From: Rachycentron canadum
Lineage: Eukaryota; Chordata; Actinopteri; Carangiformes; Rachycentridae
Assembly (NCBI GenBank): GCA_038496675.1
Contig: CM076662.1
Location: 18,376,934 to 18,440,933, forward strand
DNA: 64,000 nucleotides
Direction of reading: 5' to 3'
The translations under genes and the position numbers were made by a program. The notes under the pieces are model-generated. The model ran no database searches. It was not told the DNA's origin and saw nothing but the letters and a program-made list of their open reading frames with translations. Numbering within the stretch: position 1 is the first letter of the stretch; every line of letters starts with the position of its first letter. Positions 1 through 12,170 of the stretch are shown piece by piece.

Positions 1-1019
1 CCACAGAGAGAGGGAAACTGTGGCTGTCTGCCAGCACACAGTAATACACAGCCCAATCACTGCCTCTCCTCTCTTTTTGTCACACAGTGGTTTGCACCCG
101 CGTTCACAAATAAATTCAATTTCACCCTCTCTGCAGCACCTGTTGAAATCCCATTACTACACAACTGCTGAGGTCAATTCTGACTAAAGCCTCGAACACC
201 ATCACACAAAACATCACTTCTTCTTGTTGCACTGCAATACTTGGCTGCAGGCACTACTTTGTGTGACACTAAAATGTCCATTTTGAAACACAATATCCTC
301 CTTTCTCACACGAGGAAGGAAGGAAATAAGTGAGCGGCAGGCAGGAAAACAACGCTGGTCCTTAACTGCCTCGCTGAATCATAAAATCCTTTGGGCTGAT
401 TAAGTTATCACTCTTTTCTGCCATGTGTCTGGAGCAGTTTTTATTTCCTGCTGTGCACCAGGAACACAGAGAGGATAAAAGGTTTTCACCATGCATTAGG
501 TAAAAGTGTTTGATTCGAGGGATTGATAGAGAGAGAGAGATTGTGAGAGAGGTGAGGAGACGGAGGGAGAGTCCATCTCAGAGGACTTGAGACTGAGCAG
601 TCGTGCCCGAAGCAACAGCATCTTGTTTGTTATCCCTCCTATGGCCTCATAGCCAGACAGTAAATCACTCACCCAAGAGTCAGAAGACGACAGGCCAATA
701 TACAAATAAAACTTTAAGCGGAGGAAGAATTGGGTGCTACAGCCCAGCCACCCGCAGCAGTGGAGACTCTGCAGCCTGGTTTTCTAGGCAGGAAAACATA
801 ATGGTATTCACGGCACAGAGAACCCAATATGGATTCCAGCATTGAAATTCAGCCATTAAATCCAAAGTGAGGCACTGGAAATGTATTCCAACAGTCCACA
901 GTTATGGGAGGCTGCGATTGAATGTGAATCTAGTTTTCTAACTTTTGTGGGAATGTGTGCATTTTTCTTCACCAATATGGGGGTGGTGGAGGTGGATGGG
1001 GGGCTCGTTGGTGTCTTAC
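1..1019 (-). other. st6galnac3 intron 4, 5' part only
   Basis: This is non-coding sequence downstream (minus strand) of the exon 4 donor GTAAGA. It contains a short GA-rich tract near 528-541. The short open frames here have no recognisable domain and no sialyltransferase match, so the terminal exon is not in this kilobase. Nothing else is recognised. Confidence 0.75.
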
Positions 1020-1127
1020 TTGCAGTAGGTGTCATTTATCATGCCGTAGATATGGATCTCTTTGCACATGTCCATGGCGAGGATGAGGGTGAACCAGCCG
1101 GTGCTGAGGTAGGAGCCAGACTGGATC
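1020..1127 (-). CDS. st6galnac3: st6galnac3 exon 4: sialylmotif S
   Basis: The exon is 108 nt: one base completing the split Arg codon of exon 3, 35 whole codons, and the first two bases (AA) of a Lys or Asn codon. It encodes IQSGSYLSTGW, then a hydrophobic run ending AMDMC, then IHIYGMINDTYC. This is sialylmotif S, with STGW, the conserved Cys and YGM, which binds both donor and acceptor in the GT29 family. An NDT sequon precedes the final Tyr-Cys. The acceptor is TTTCCAG (AG at 1129-1128) and the donor is AA followed by GTAAGA (GT at 1019-1018). The phase fits exon 3, giving ETGKD-R-IQSGS across the junction, as in the mammalian protein. The next exon should begin with the third base of the split codon, on the far side of position 1. 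Confidence 0.96.
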
Positions 1128-2110
1128 CTGGAAATACACCAATACAGATATTTTACTGTAGTCTTCATTTGAATAAAAATGCATTAACATAAAAACATCT
1201 GCAGAGTTTCCAGGATGACGTTTTTCTGACCTTTGTGCTCTTTACCCTGGTCTGCTTGCAATGCAGTTGATCTGAGAATTTAAATTATTCTAACAGATGT
1301 TCTTATTGTAGGCTGCTCTGGATAACAGTCCTAGCTAGGGATCAAAAATTTAAATTTAAATGTAAATGTTTCCACAGAGCAGCAAGACAGTTTGCAGAGA
1401 TATAACCATATATCTGCTATACTGTAAAATTTAACTAGTAATTTTTCTCATTTTGAAGATGCATTTACAGTAGTTACATTAATAGCTGAAGTGGTTCTAT
1501 GCATTGAGACAACATGTAAAATTCACTCTTCAGTATGAAGAAGAGAAACACTTTATTGGGTTGTTGAACAGCTCAGCACAACAAGCCAAAAGCAGTATAC
1601 ATGTTGTCCCCTGTGAAAGATGCAGGACCCCTGTAGACCAATCATTAACAACATGCATAATTCTTTCATCAGCATCAGACCCACGGTGTATGAGTTATAT
1701 GACCTATCAAAGTTAAAAAATGGAAGCTTTGATCTTTTTCAAACACACAACACACAGCTGAGATGCATCAAGGTTTTGCCAAATCCAGACTAATAGCATC
1801 TGAAGTGGGTCACAAAGTATACACCACCCACCCCTGCGAGGCAGGGGGCCCCACACTCCCTGAGGGCCCCGCCTCTCAGCAATGAGAAATACTATAAGGA
1901 GTCTTAGACCATGTGTAAATTAAAGAGAGAGCACAGCACGACACCGATAATGATGAAAAAAAGAAAAAAAAATACAGTATCATCATAGAGATCATGAAAG
2001 ACCACAGGTGTCATGTGAACGGTCATAAAATGCTCTATTAATTGATATTCAACTGAAAACATGACTGAACAACTGAAAATAATACATTATAAAAATAATT
2101 ACAATATATA

Positions 2111-2265
2111 ATTATTTTCATTATTGATCCGACGATTATTTTGTTAATTGACAGTTTCGTCTATAAAATGCCAGAAATAGTGAAAAGTGAACCAGTATAA
2201 TTTCCAACTGCCCAAGAGGATTGGTTCACACATCTTGTTTGATTGTCAAATTATCCCATTTTTAC
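2111..2265 (+). repeat. AT-rich GCAGCTCTAA-ended MITE family E, copy 1
   Basis: It contains ATTATTTTCATTATTGATC, GACGATTATTTTGTTAATTG, GTCTATAAAATGCCAGAAAT and GTGAAAAGTGAACCAGT, followed by CCCAAGAGGA and CATCTTGTTTG. This is a very common teleost relic element. Related copies occur at 17030, 19335, 21315, 44817, 48450, 56105 and 57285. Confidence 0.6.
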
Positions 2266-5209
2266 TTGAAATTACTTAATACTAAGTATTAATTAATATC
2301 CTGACAAATTGATTTTTGGGTATTTCATTTATTGATATTTCAATGGCCAATAAAAAGGACTGTAAGGATTTTAGAAAACAATGTATTTATCAATCAATAA
2401 AAAAAAAATTAATTTAAGGGGAAAAAAATTGAAAAAAATTGGAAAGAGATTCTAAAACAATTTATAATTTGAAAATAGAGGAACACCTCAATAGATAACA
2501 GAATCTCAAGATTAATTTGAAAGCAGTTTAAAAAAAAAAGAAATTTAATTGCATGGCCCCTGTGGCCCTCCATAAGAGAGACAACACAAAACAAAAAAAA
2601 AAAGAACCTGCATAATCTGCATTCATGTCTCAAAAAAATAAAATGTGTGAATGCTGGTAGCTGTGATGCCTCTGTCATTGTCTGACGTCCCATTGACAGC
2701 TCCCGCGTCCCAGGCTGGTCCAGGATCAGCTTGGACAGCGCTCGTCACTTGCATGTCTCCAGGTCTTTACAAGGTAATTGTCAGTTCAACTTATAAGCGT
2801 TTCTCCTTCTTTTATGTCAACAGTTTTTTCATAGGTAAAACCCAAAAGAAAGTAAAGGTTAAAGGGAATCTTCAAAGACGTATAATTTCTCTGCTCTCGT
2901 GTTCCATTAATCGTCTCTCGACCCCTCAGACTGAGGACGTTGAACCACAGTTAAGTTTTAGCCAAATGAGCTCCTTGTACGGGAAAACAGGAGGATGATA
3001 CAGAACACGAGCCGATCTGAGTTATTATAGATCAGTAAATGTCAGTTCACAATAGCCTTATAGAAGTTCCCAAGCAGGTTTAGTAAGCTCATATTAACTA
3101 ACTTGCTGCAGTCAAATGAAATCACAAAGCAAAAGACCAGTCACTGACAAAGACCTGAACAAAGACCTAAACAGAAAATATTTAATTTCCGAAGTTACGA
3201 GTTAGAAATAATTAATTTTGTTATGAATGACAAATAATTAACAGTAAATCTCCTATCATATTGTTGTGCTGTGAAATAAGCCGGTGTAAAATTGATGCAG
3301 GTTTGAATGAATTAAATCAACTATAGGTTAATTTCCCAAATTGTCCAGCCTGCTCTTTGTAAACTATTATCATCACTGAGCAGAATCTCACTCATATTTA
3401 TCGTGTGGCACAGTGATGAAAAAGACACCTAACGTCTTGCAATTTGTCAAATGTTCATTAATGGCAGTTTTTCAAATTATATGCAATTATGAATCATGAT
3501 TACAAGAAATTATGTAGATAAGTATAATTAAAGCAAAAAATAGAAAGACAGCGGGGGTGGGCAGCTGCCTGGGGAAAAGAGAAAACAAGACTAGGTCAAA
3601 ACCTAGTATATGGCTGGATCGTGTATGGTCAATGTGTGAAATTGAGGACGTACTTGTGTTTGTTTACTATCATATATATTGAGCTACATTTTATTTTATT
3701 TTGTTATTTGTTGTGTTTTTTTTTTCTACTCTGCTGTAATACAAGAATTTCCCAGCCTAGCATCTATCCGTCTAACATTGTTGCATCCTATTGCATTTTG
3801 CCTGGTGTCAGTCAGTGTCAGCTCCTTATCTGTTTGCTTGTCTCCAGTTGTCTGTATTCACCTTTAGAGTATTTTAATACAGATGCATTATCAATAAAGC
3901 TGTTACATGTGGTTTTTTTTTTTTTCTGTTTCTGTTGCCAGACAATGGAGCAAGTTTGAAATAATGACTGAAACACGGCCCATTAAATCGACAGATTAAC
4001 TTCCTACACATTTCCTAGCTGCTGCTTTGATGCTGCTAAGATCCTGATTTTTATGACTGCAATGTCATTTGACAAAATCACCACACACATAAATGAAAGA
4101 CAAAGACTGTGCTGTGATTTCAACTTCAAAATTATCACAGGAAGAATCTCTTTCCTAATTTGTCTCTCAGTCTGAGGTAAAAAAACTGCTGCTCCGCCTC
4201 TTTGTGCAAAATTATTTTCAAAGAGCAACAGCTAATGGGGAAGCTCCAACTCAGTTATATGGCATTTGGTGTAATTAAAAATCAGTAATAAAATCAGTCA
4301 GTCAGTCAGTGGCATTCGCAACTGTAGAGCTGGCCCCGCTGTTGTGGTCCCGCTAAAAAGAGAGTGCAGCGTCCACTGAGGGCAAACTGCAAAAGATCTC
4401 ATGGATTTGCATCAGAGTGCTTTGTCCAAAATGCTGCATTTGGGTTTAAAATTTTGACCTTCAATTTAAGTGACCTCATAAGGCCTACAGCTATAATTTG
4501 TGAAGATACCATGTGTGCAGCAGGGTCTGAGTCAATCTGACAGTGTGGAAGTCATATACAATTCTAGCTTTCATTCATTTTGATTTAATGATGGATCTAT
4601 AATAAGGAATGATTGAAACATGATTGAAACATGGTCCCAAGATGGTGAAAACTAAGACTTAAACTTAAACTTCACAACACTGTCTATAAATTGCATCCGG
4701 GTTCACAAAAAGAAGACTCTACCAAACGCACAAAGGGACACTGCAGTGGCCTCCTTAAATATATTTCAGAGCTGCTGCAAAATGTTATGCAAACAAATGC
4801 ATCATTAAATGCAAGGGAGTCACATTTTAACACTGGAGAAATATTTACATACCGCAGGTTCCTCGCTTTTACATATCACGGTTACTTGTGGTGTCTGTAA
4901 ACAATGAGCAGGTGGGGGATACACTTTCTTGTTCAAGGTCACATGGACAAGGCAAAGCTGTTCAGCTGTTGTTTGGGGGAATGAACCTGTGAACTTTCAG
5001 ATGATGGACAGTCTCTCTAAACGCCTTCACCTGCTTTTTGCCATTTTCCTCATGAAGTGTGTGTCTGGTGCTCAGTCTTTGGTGTTTCTGCTCTGCATTC
5101 CTAAGAGACACTGAGACTTCAACCAAATTGCACATCCTGTTGACCTTTTTTTTTTAATGTATTGTTCCTCTGCTATGTTATTTCTTGGCTTAAAATAGTC
5201 ACATTTAAA

Positions 5210-5560
5210 AGCAGCTATAATAACAATAAGTAATTAATAATAAGTATCATCACCAAACTCAAAGCGATTCCTCTATGAAGCTCATTGTTCTGGATACACT
5301 CATAACGTCTTCCTCCAGAAAGCATTGAAGCCCAATGTGCACTTGTACCAAAAAACCGACAGTTAGCAACTACCTGATCAACACATAGGAGCATTTGGCA
5401 GCTAAAGAGCCAGATATTTCCTTCAGGAACCAGTGGAGACCAAAACACAAGTAAAAAGTCACTACCAGACTTAGATTCATCTGGTGGCCAGAAACATGAC
5501 TTCAAATTAATGCTAATGTTGCTCTGTGCCTACTAGATGTGTACATGTGCAACTCTTCGC
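5210..5560. repeat. Dispersed repeat H, copy 1
   Basis: It shares with 59245-59475 the phrases GGAGCATTTGGCAGCTAAAG, AGAGCCAGATAT, TGGAGACCAAAA and GGTGGCCAGAAACATGACTT, in the same order and spacing. The short minus-strand open frame here is repeat-derived. Confidence 0.7.
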
Positions 5561-7734
5561 AAAGACGTTGAGAAGAAATGTTGCAAGCATCAAACATCGT
5601 TCCTTTACACACCAAGACCCGTCTCCAGAGGTTAAAGGCAAAGCCAAAGTTAACTCTTGCCTTTATCCCATGTTTTCATCTACTGAAGTTAGAGGCAGCT
5701 GGTATCAGCCCTCTTCACTCTCCGACAGCAACTCACTGTAGCCTCCAATCTGTCCTGAAGACGTAGCACTGCTCAGAGGGCAGATTATAACCTAATGGCA
5801 GCTGAAGCTCTTGTCTAGTGACAATTGCACCACCTGTTTGGCAGAAGCCGAAATGTACAAATAGCCCCTTTAAGGTGATAATAGTAAGTGTAGTGTTTAC
5901 AGCATGTTTCTAAGGGTCTTTATTTTTATTTTTTAAATCCAATATATATCTTTGTAATAGTCAATGACACAATGCAAATTGCACTAGAGTAGAAAAAACA
6001 TTTCAAGACTAAAACACTCATGACATGATCTCAGGGTAGCTATGACCCTAATTGGTTATAGAAGTAAGAAAAACATGTTGTGGTCGAATGTTATTCCTTC
6101 AAAGGCTAAATAAATACAGAAGGGCACACTCCAAACATGCCAGTGTGACCACATGAAGCCAAAGTAGAAACAAGCTGAAATTAATTTAGAAACCAATCAG
6201 TGAACTCAATTAACTTAAGGGTCTCAGACATCATTACTGTAAAATATTTGTTTAAAGCCACAATTATAGTATTTTGGCTGTTGAGTTTGGAAAGTCCAAC
6301 AAACTCTCACATACACACAGACACTGAGGTTGTGGGGAGGTGAAATTACAAAAAATGCAATTTGTTGAAATAAGGGAGTGGAGAAGCACAGACGGGAAAT
6401 GGCACATTATCAGTGATACACAGCTCGGCAGCTCTCAGCTGTCAGAGCTGTCAACACATCACTATTACCCTGCATTATTCATTAGCCATTTGCCACTCCA
6501 GCAGTAGACACAGGCTCTCACACACAAATACAGGCGCACATTCATACTTTCAGATACACATACACCACCTCCCCAGTCGAGAGCTTGAATGTCCTGAAGC
6601 AAAAAAGCTTGGTGGAATAAATAAAAGTGGGTGGGATCTGCTGACCTGATAACTAACATTTCAAAGCAGGAAGTGGAGACGCTGCAAAACGACTGATAGA
6701 AGTCAAGGTCTACAACAGGCAATGTGTTTACCTATGACAATTATAACGGAGCAACTTTGTAGAAAGGATGCTGTTATTGCATGGCCAATTTAAAAAAGAG
6801 ATAAGGCATAGTGTGAAGCTGCTTTGGCAGACGACAAATAACATCCAGAGCCTGAGGACAGAGGAAATGCAATTTGCTTGTTTTGTTAAAGCAGAAAAAC
6901 ACAGCCTTTTACTCAAAGACAGCAAACAAAGGTGTCATGAGGTCTGGCTCGACGCTGCCTGGCTTTTTACCAAGTCTTTTTTAGTCCCTACTGCCTCAGT
7001 TTACTTGGAAAAATGAAACATAATAAATTGTGTTTGGGCACAAACAGAGCTGGATGAAAAAAAAGAGACAAAAATGAGAAAACGCAACGTAAAAAGCTTG
7101 GTTAAATGCTTTTTTTTTGTCTCTTCAACACAAACCTGAGACAAGTGAGGCAGGAGTGATTGGGACTGACATGCTAGGACACTGTGGTGCTACTGGCACT
7201 GGGAAATGACGGATGTTTGAGAAATGAAGTCAGACACTCTGAACGGGGTCTAAGTAAATAATCCCCTAAGTCTGACTGAGCTGGAGCTTGTTGTGCTTTA
7301 CCTGCCGAGCGCCAGAGGCTAAGGAGCGGTGGAGAACTGCCCAGGATCAGTGAGAGACTCCTCTACTGCCGAATCTGTTCAATAATTCGCACTTGACATT
7401 CACATCAGGAGAGCTGTCCAAGTGTGTGAGAAAATCCGCACTGACGACCGGTTTAGTCGAACTGTGCTTTATAATGCCTCTGCAGCTGCACAAATATGAT
7501 ACGACACCTGTCAAAAACACTTAGTGGAATATAACTCAGCTACATTGTGATAAGTTGATCCTCACTCCACAAGGGAATCATCTCAACTGTGATAAACTGT
7601 TTAACGTCAGACAAAACTAAATGATAATGTAGTAGCAGACAAATGCAAAGATTTCTATAATCACAGCAGGAGACCTGAATGTCACTGTTTCACTGGGTGT
7701 TCATGGGAGCACCTGGTCCTATCATGCACAGATC

Positions 7735-8035
7735 AGCTTGAATGTTGAGCTAAAGGTTGTAAGTCCAGTGATTTTTTTGGTGGTTTAGAAAGAGGTTAAG
7801 ACAAGAGGTTTGATACCACTCTTTCATATGTACACTAAACATGTTGCCACTGCCAGCGGCTGCTGAGCTTAGTTTAGCATTAAGACAGGAAAACGAGGGG
7901 GAAATAGCATGGCAGTGTCCCAAAAAATCTGCCTTCCAGCACATCTGAAGCTCAATAACGAACATGCATCTTTTTGTTTAAAAGCATGTAAACATATTTG
8001 TTTGAAATGTTTAACTATTCCTTTGAGGTGAACTG
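7735..8035 (-). repeat. Teleost dispersed repeat I
   Basis: On the plus strand it contains GAGGTTTGATACCACTCTTT, CCAGCGGCTGCTGAGCTTAG, TTTAGCATTAAGACAG, ATGCATCTTTTTGTTTAAA and TTTAACTATTCCTTTGAGG, a combination I recognise from a common fish repeat (recall). Only one copy is in the window. Confidence 0.5.
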
Positions 8036-8401
8036 ATTTTTTCTTACAGTTTCACTAATCCAGATTATTTAGATAAGAGACAATGGATCAAGTGACCATG
8101 TCTGTGGTGAGAGTGGTTTGGTGAACGTAAGGAGAATTATCATGCAGCTCTTCTCCTCAGGTCTTTGCAGGGTTTTTGCATGTTAACCCACTGACAACCA
8201 TCATCAAAGTCCGTCGTTCTAATATGAAGCTTTTAAGCATCTTTCAGCTCATTGTTTTCACTTTCACCTGCAACTTTGTGATTTTGGGTCTGGCCGCTCT
8301 GATCAGTGTTATTTTTAGCAGCAGCAGGTAGATGTCTTTAATAAAAAGAGTTCAAGATCAGCCAGTAAAACCAAACCTTTTGAAGGTGCCATTTTATATA
8401 T

Positions 8402-8441
8402 GATTATTATTATTATTGTTGTTGTTGTTGTTGTTGTTGTT
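8402..8441. repeat. Compound (ATT)n(GTT)n microsatellite
   Basis: About five ATT units pass directly into about eight GTT units. Confidence 0.93.
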
Positions 8442-9317
8442 CTTTCAGCCACGTCAGTTTAAGCTACACATGGAGTGACCCGGGCCCTCCCATCCATCCA
8501 TCCGCCATCAAGTTACTTCAGACACAAGCGAGTGAGAGCATTTCATCAGACCAAACCATGTCTCCCTCGTTTCTTAGGAGAGGGTGGACATTATATCAAC
8601 CACCGCTCCCTCTTCATCTCCTTTTCTCTCTTCTGCTCTGCTTCAAAGAAACTGCCCCTCGAGCAGAGCTTCAGTTGTAAATTGTCTGGGTTTGCACAAG
8701 TACTATCTAACCACTGCGAACAAACAATGTTATTCAGAACAAGGGCTTCTTCACTTTAGATGTATTGGTTTAAAATTGATCTGCAGACTCGCCTTTGTCG
8801 CCTCTGTGCTTCTCTTTCTTACTCCAGATATGTGATTTTCTTCTCTGGGCAGGAAATAGCCCGATCCTGTTTGTTATTAATTGATTAATCCACAGAACAA
8901 TAGGCCACGAGACAAGTTGTTGTGTTTGCCTGTGGGTGAGTTTCTGCGTAGAAGAACAACACGTTGTGTCTTCCAGTGTCTTGAACCAGCCAAGGAGCCC
9001 CTGGGACAAAACAGTGACAAAATCCTGAGCAGAGCCTCAGGGTGAGAACAGGCTTGCTGAGGCGTTTCTTAATTCTGCCAGGAGGCAATATGAAGCATCG
9101 GGGGGTGACCTCTACAACCTGCATTATGAAAGAATTTGCTTTACTCAAGTTTAGTTTTGTTTACTTTTCCACCAGTATTGAAGGCGACTATTCTCCTAGA
9201 AGAGGACATCAGCTCCCTAGAGACGCCCCATCTTTTATTTTTGAATGATGTCAGGTCAGAGGGGAACTCGCTGCTTATCCCCTAGAGCTGATTTTGTCTT
9301 TTTCTTTTGCTCATGCC

Positions 9318-9480
9318 CTCATTGATTTGAATGGGGTGGACAAAATAATAGGAACACCTGTTAATGCAATTAAGTTCAACAGACCACATCCCCCTAAATG
9401 ATGATACGGTTCAATCCTGACCCCCTTCTCAGGAAATTGTTAAAAGTTTGAAAAGTTGAAATAAAACAAAATATACACAC
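9318..9480. repeat. Possible dispersed repeat with GGGGTGGACAAAATAATAGG
   Basis: ATTTGAATGGGGTGGACAAA, then ATAATAGGAACACCTGTTAA and GCAATTAAGTTCAACAG. I recognise the phrase from other fish intergenic sequence but cannot name the family, and no second clear copy is present here. Confidence 0.4.
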
Positions 9481-11478
9481 TGCAAATATGTTGTACTAGT
9501 GCTGGACATAAATCTAATTTATGAAATAACTGGCCCTATATATCTGAACTAAATGCACTCGTTAGTTTATTTGATAAGTGGACAAATAGGACTAACAAAT
9601 AAAAATTAGTAAAAATGCGTGATATACAGTATTAAACTGAGGTGGATAATGTGTACATGTATGCTGAGCTTCCAGTCCTGCACCTCTTCTGTCGTTCCAC
9701 ACCAGAGAAAGAAGCTTTTCATTTTCTGCGTCTGTTTGTGGAGCCTTGGATTTCTCTTTCAAAATTTTTCGTTAATATAATATTGTATTCAACACAGAAA
9801 ATTTGTAGCAGCTCCCTGTAAAATATTAATGAGGCAATGATTACAGACAAAATCCAAACTGTTTGTCCCCATTAAAAAAAAAAGTCGCCACTTTCAACTT
9901 CAGGTTCACGGTTAAGGATTCCTTGTTTTGTTTGGATCCAATTTTGGGTTTTATTCTGTAAATTGTATTTCCAGGGAACAAATAACACACTGGCTGGTTG
10001 TACGGGTTATTTTCCTCTTTTCACCAAATTTTTCAATGTTTTTATGGATGAAGTTTGTGGCTCTGAAGCTGAATGTTTGCTCAGACCTCATTCTGCTGGA
10101 TTAGCTACCAAATAATGCAGATTACTAGGTTTTTCTTTTGCATACAGCATTGGGTTCTGCCCCGTTTTGCTTCTGGTGAAATAATATGTAAGAAGCAAAT
10201 ACAAAATAAATGTCATGTTTTGAGTCAAAATGTAACTGAAATTTTGCTTTTGCTTCACGTATGGCATTCTGCAAAAACCTTTGGTGCAACTTTATTGGAC
10301 TCTTGCTGTATTTTTTCCAATTTTATCCAAATTTTAAACTTGTGAACCTCTTACAAAGAGCATAGCAGAACCTAAATACATCCATTTCGCAGAAACAGAT
10401 GAAGGTTTTGAAAGATTTAATGTAAACCCAGACAAACCAGGGAGAGAGAGAGAGAGCAGAGACTTTCCCGCAATCACAACATACTTTTCAATTCCACAGG
10501 TAAATTTTCCAGCTACTGAAGGACCCAGCACCCACCAGCTGAACACCCACATTTCATAGAGAAATCAACAGGCACAAACAAACAATGTCGCAATCAGCAC
10601 AAGAGCGACTCCTTAAACTAATTAAATCCAATCCTACTGAAACAGGAAAGAAGCTACACTGATGTCACAGAAAAGAAAGCCACAGCTGTTACATTAACAA
10701 GTGGGTAAGTGATATTTAAAGTTTAATCCAAACTTATGTTTATTCTAAAACATACAAAGCTTGACTGACTGAAGGTGAAGGTGTCTGTATCTAGCCTTTA
10801 TCTGTATCTCCTTCTTCCAGTAAAGTTAAATACAGTATGTACTGTGCAAACCTGTCAGTAGCACTGCTCATTTGTGACTATACTGTACTTTTGACATTAA
10901 AACATAAAGCTGACATCCCATATTTTTCTTAATATTTGATATAATCTTTTGTGTGATAGAGCACTATTGTTGTTTGTGAACTATTAATCAACCCCACATT
11001 CACGTTCCTGCTGCCTGGAAACACTCACTTTAGCCTCAAACGTGTGTTAATCTGCAGATGAAAATAGTCCCCTGCAGATGCACCATTTCCCTTCTGTTTT
11101 AACATTTTCTGAAAACTACAGTGCACAGCTATTTTAGGACGTCACTGGGCCTTTTTCAGAAATGAAACAGAATATTTGTGAGCGGTTATTAAATATTTAC
11201 CTCTCCAGTAGGAACAAATGGATTTGGGGCTCAGTTACAGACAAAGTAAGGAAGTGCACAAGTATTGAAAGATTTTTGTTATTGTGTGTTTGCAGGTTTT
11301 ACAGCAACACTCAGGTTTCAGTTCACACAGTCTCCCCAGCCCTGTTGACTATACATTAAGCTCAGTGAGCCATGTTGAATACAAACACCCCCTGAAAGGC
11401 TGTAAAACATGCACTTTTTCCTCAGTTTTAGTTAATATTCAGGCCAGTAAGGAAGGTCACAAGAAGGATAAGGCTATT

Positions 11479-11602
11479 ATCCATCCATCCATCCATCCAT
11501 CCATCCATCCATCCATCCATCCATCCATCCATCCATCCATCCATCCATCCATCCATCCATCCATCCATCCATCCATCCATCCATCCATCCATCCATCCAT
11601 CC
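11479..11602. repeat. (ATCC)n microsatellite, about 31 units
   Basis: An uninterrupted array of the 4-bp unit, 124 bp long. It creates artificial HPSI or DGWM repeat peptides in the overlapping open frames, which are not genes. Confidence 0.97.
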
Positions 11603-11954
11603 AAACAGTTTTGGGTTTTGCAGGTGTTGGCAGTGTTTTTTTTAATATATATATTGTTGCAATGGTTTTGTTGGAGGGTGATGACATTATTATCAGCTTT
11701 TTTATTCAGAAATGTAAAAGTTATGATTATTTCATTCCAACCTGCATTGTGAATTGTGCATTTACATAAGTCTTTTATTGCCCTTATTCCAAAAAAAGAG
11801 GGAAAGAGAGGGAAGTTTGTTCAATTGCTTTCTGTGTTTTGTCTTCTGATATGTAATCCAGTCTTTTCCTGGAGATTAGTTATTTGTACTTTAGTCCTTT
11901 AGGGCCTGATAATATTGGATTTTAATCCCCTTGGGAATCTGTTTGTTCCAAGTT

Positions 11955-12170
11955 CAATATTCTTTGCTCTTTTTCTTTTTCTTTCTCTCTTATAACCTTT
12001 TTTTTTCACTATTTCCTGTTCGCACTCAATCTCTTTTCCTCTGTTTTTGTCCCCTGTCTACTGTTTCTCCCCCTGATGCTTTCAACTCTTTCCTTCCTCC
12101 CCACTCTCTCTCTCTCGGCTGTGCTCTCTGTTCTGACCCTCTGTTCCCTGCCTTCTCTTCTCCCTCGAGT
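11955..12170. repeat. Pyrimidine-rich (CT) tract
   Basis: Low-complexity plus-strand sequence of TTTCTTTTTC and CTCTCTCTC type with few purines. Its complement yields a spurious 161-residue open frame rich in Arg and Glu. Confidence 0.75.

Noticed and set aside
881..1192. Plus-strand open frame around 1 kb
   Set aside because: It is the antisense shadow of exon 4. The minus strand encodes sialylmotif S with proper splice sites.
3574..3607. Short inverted repeat ACTAGGT / ACCTAGT
   Set aside because: Seven-bp arms are expected by chance several times in 64 kb of AT-rich DNA.
11284..11769. 161-residue plus-strand open frame with repeated HPSI
   Set aside because: Its core is the ATCC microsatellite read as a 12-bp peptide period. 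The minus-strand frame over the same array is likewise an artefact.
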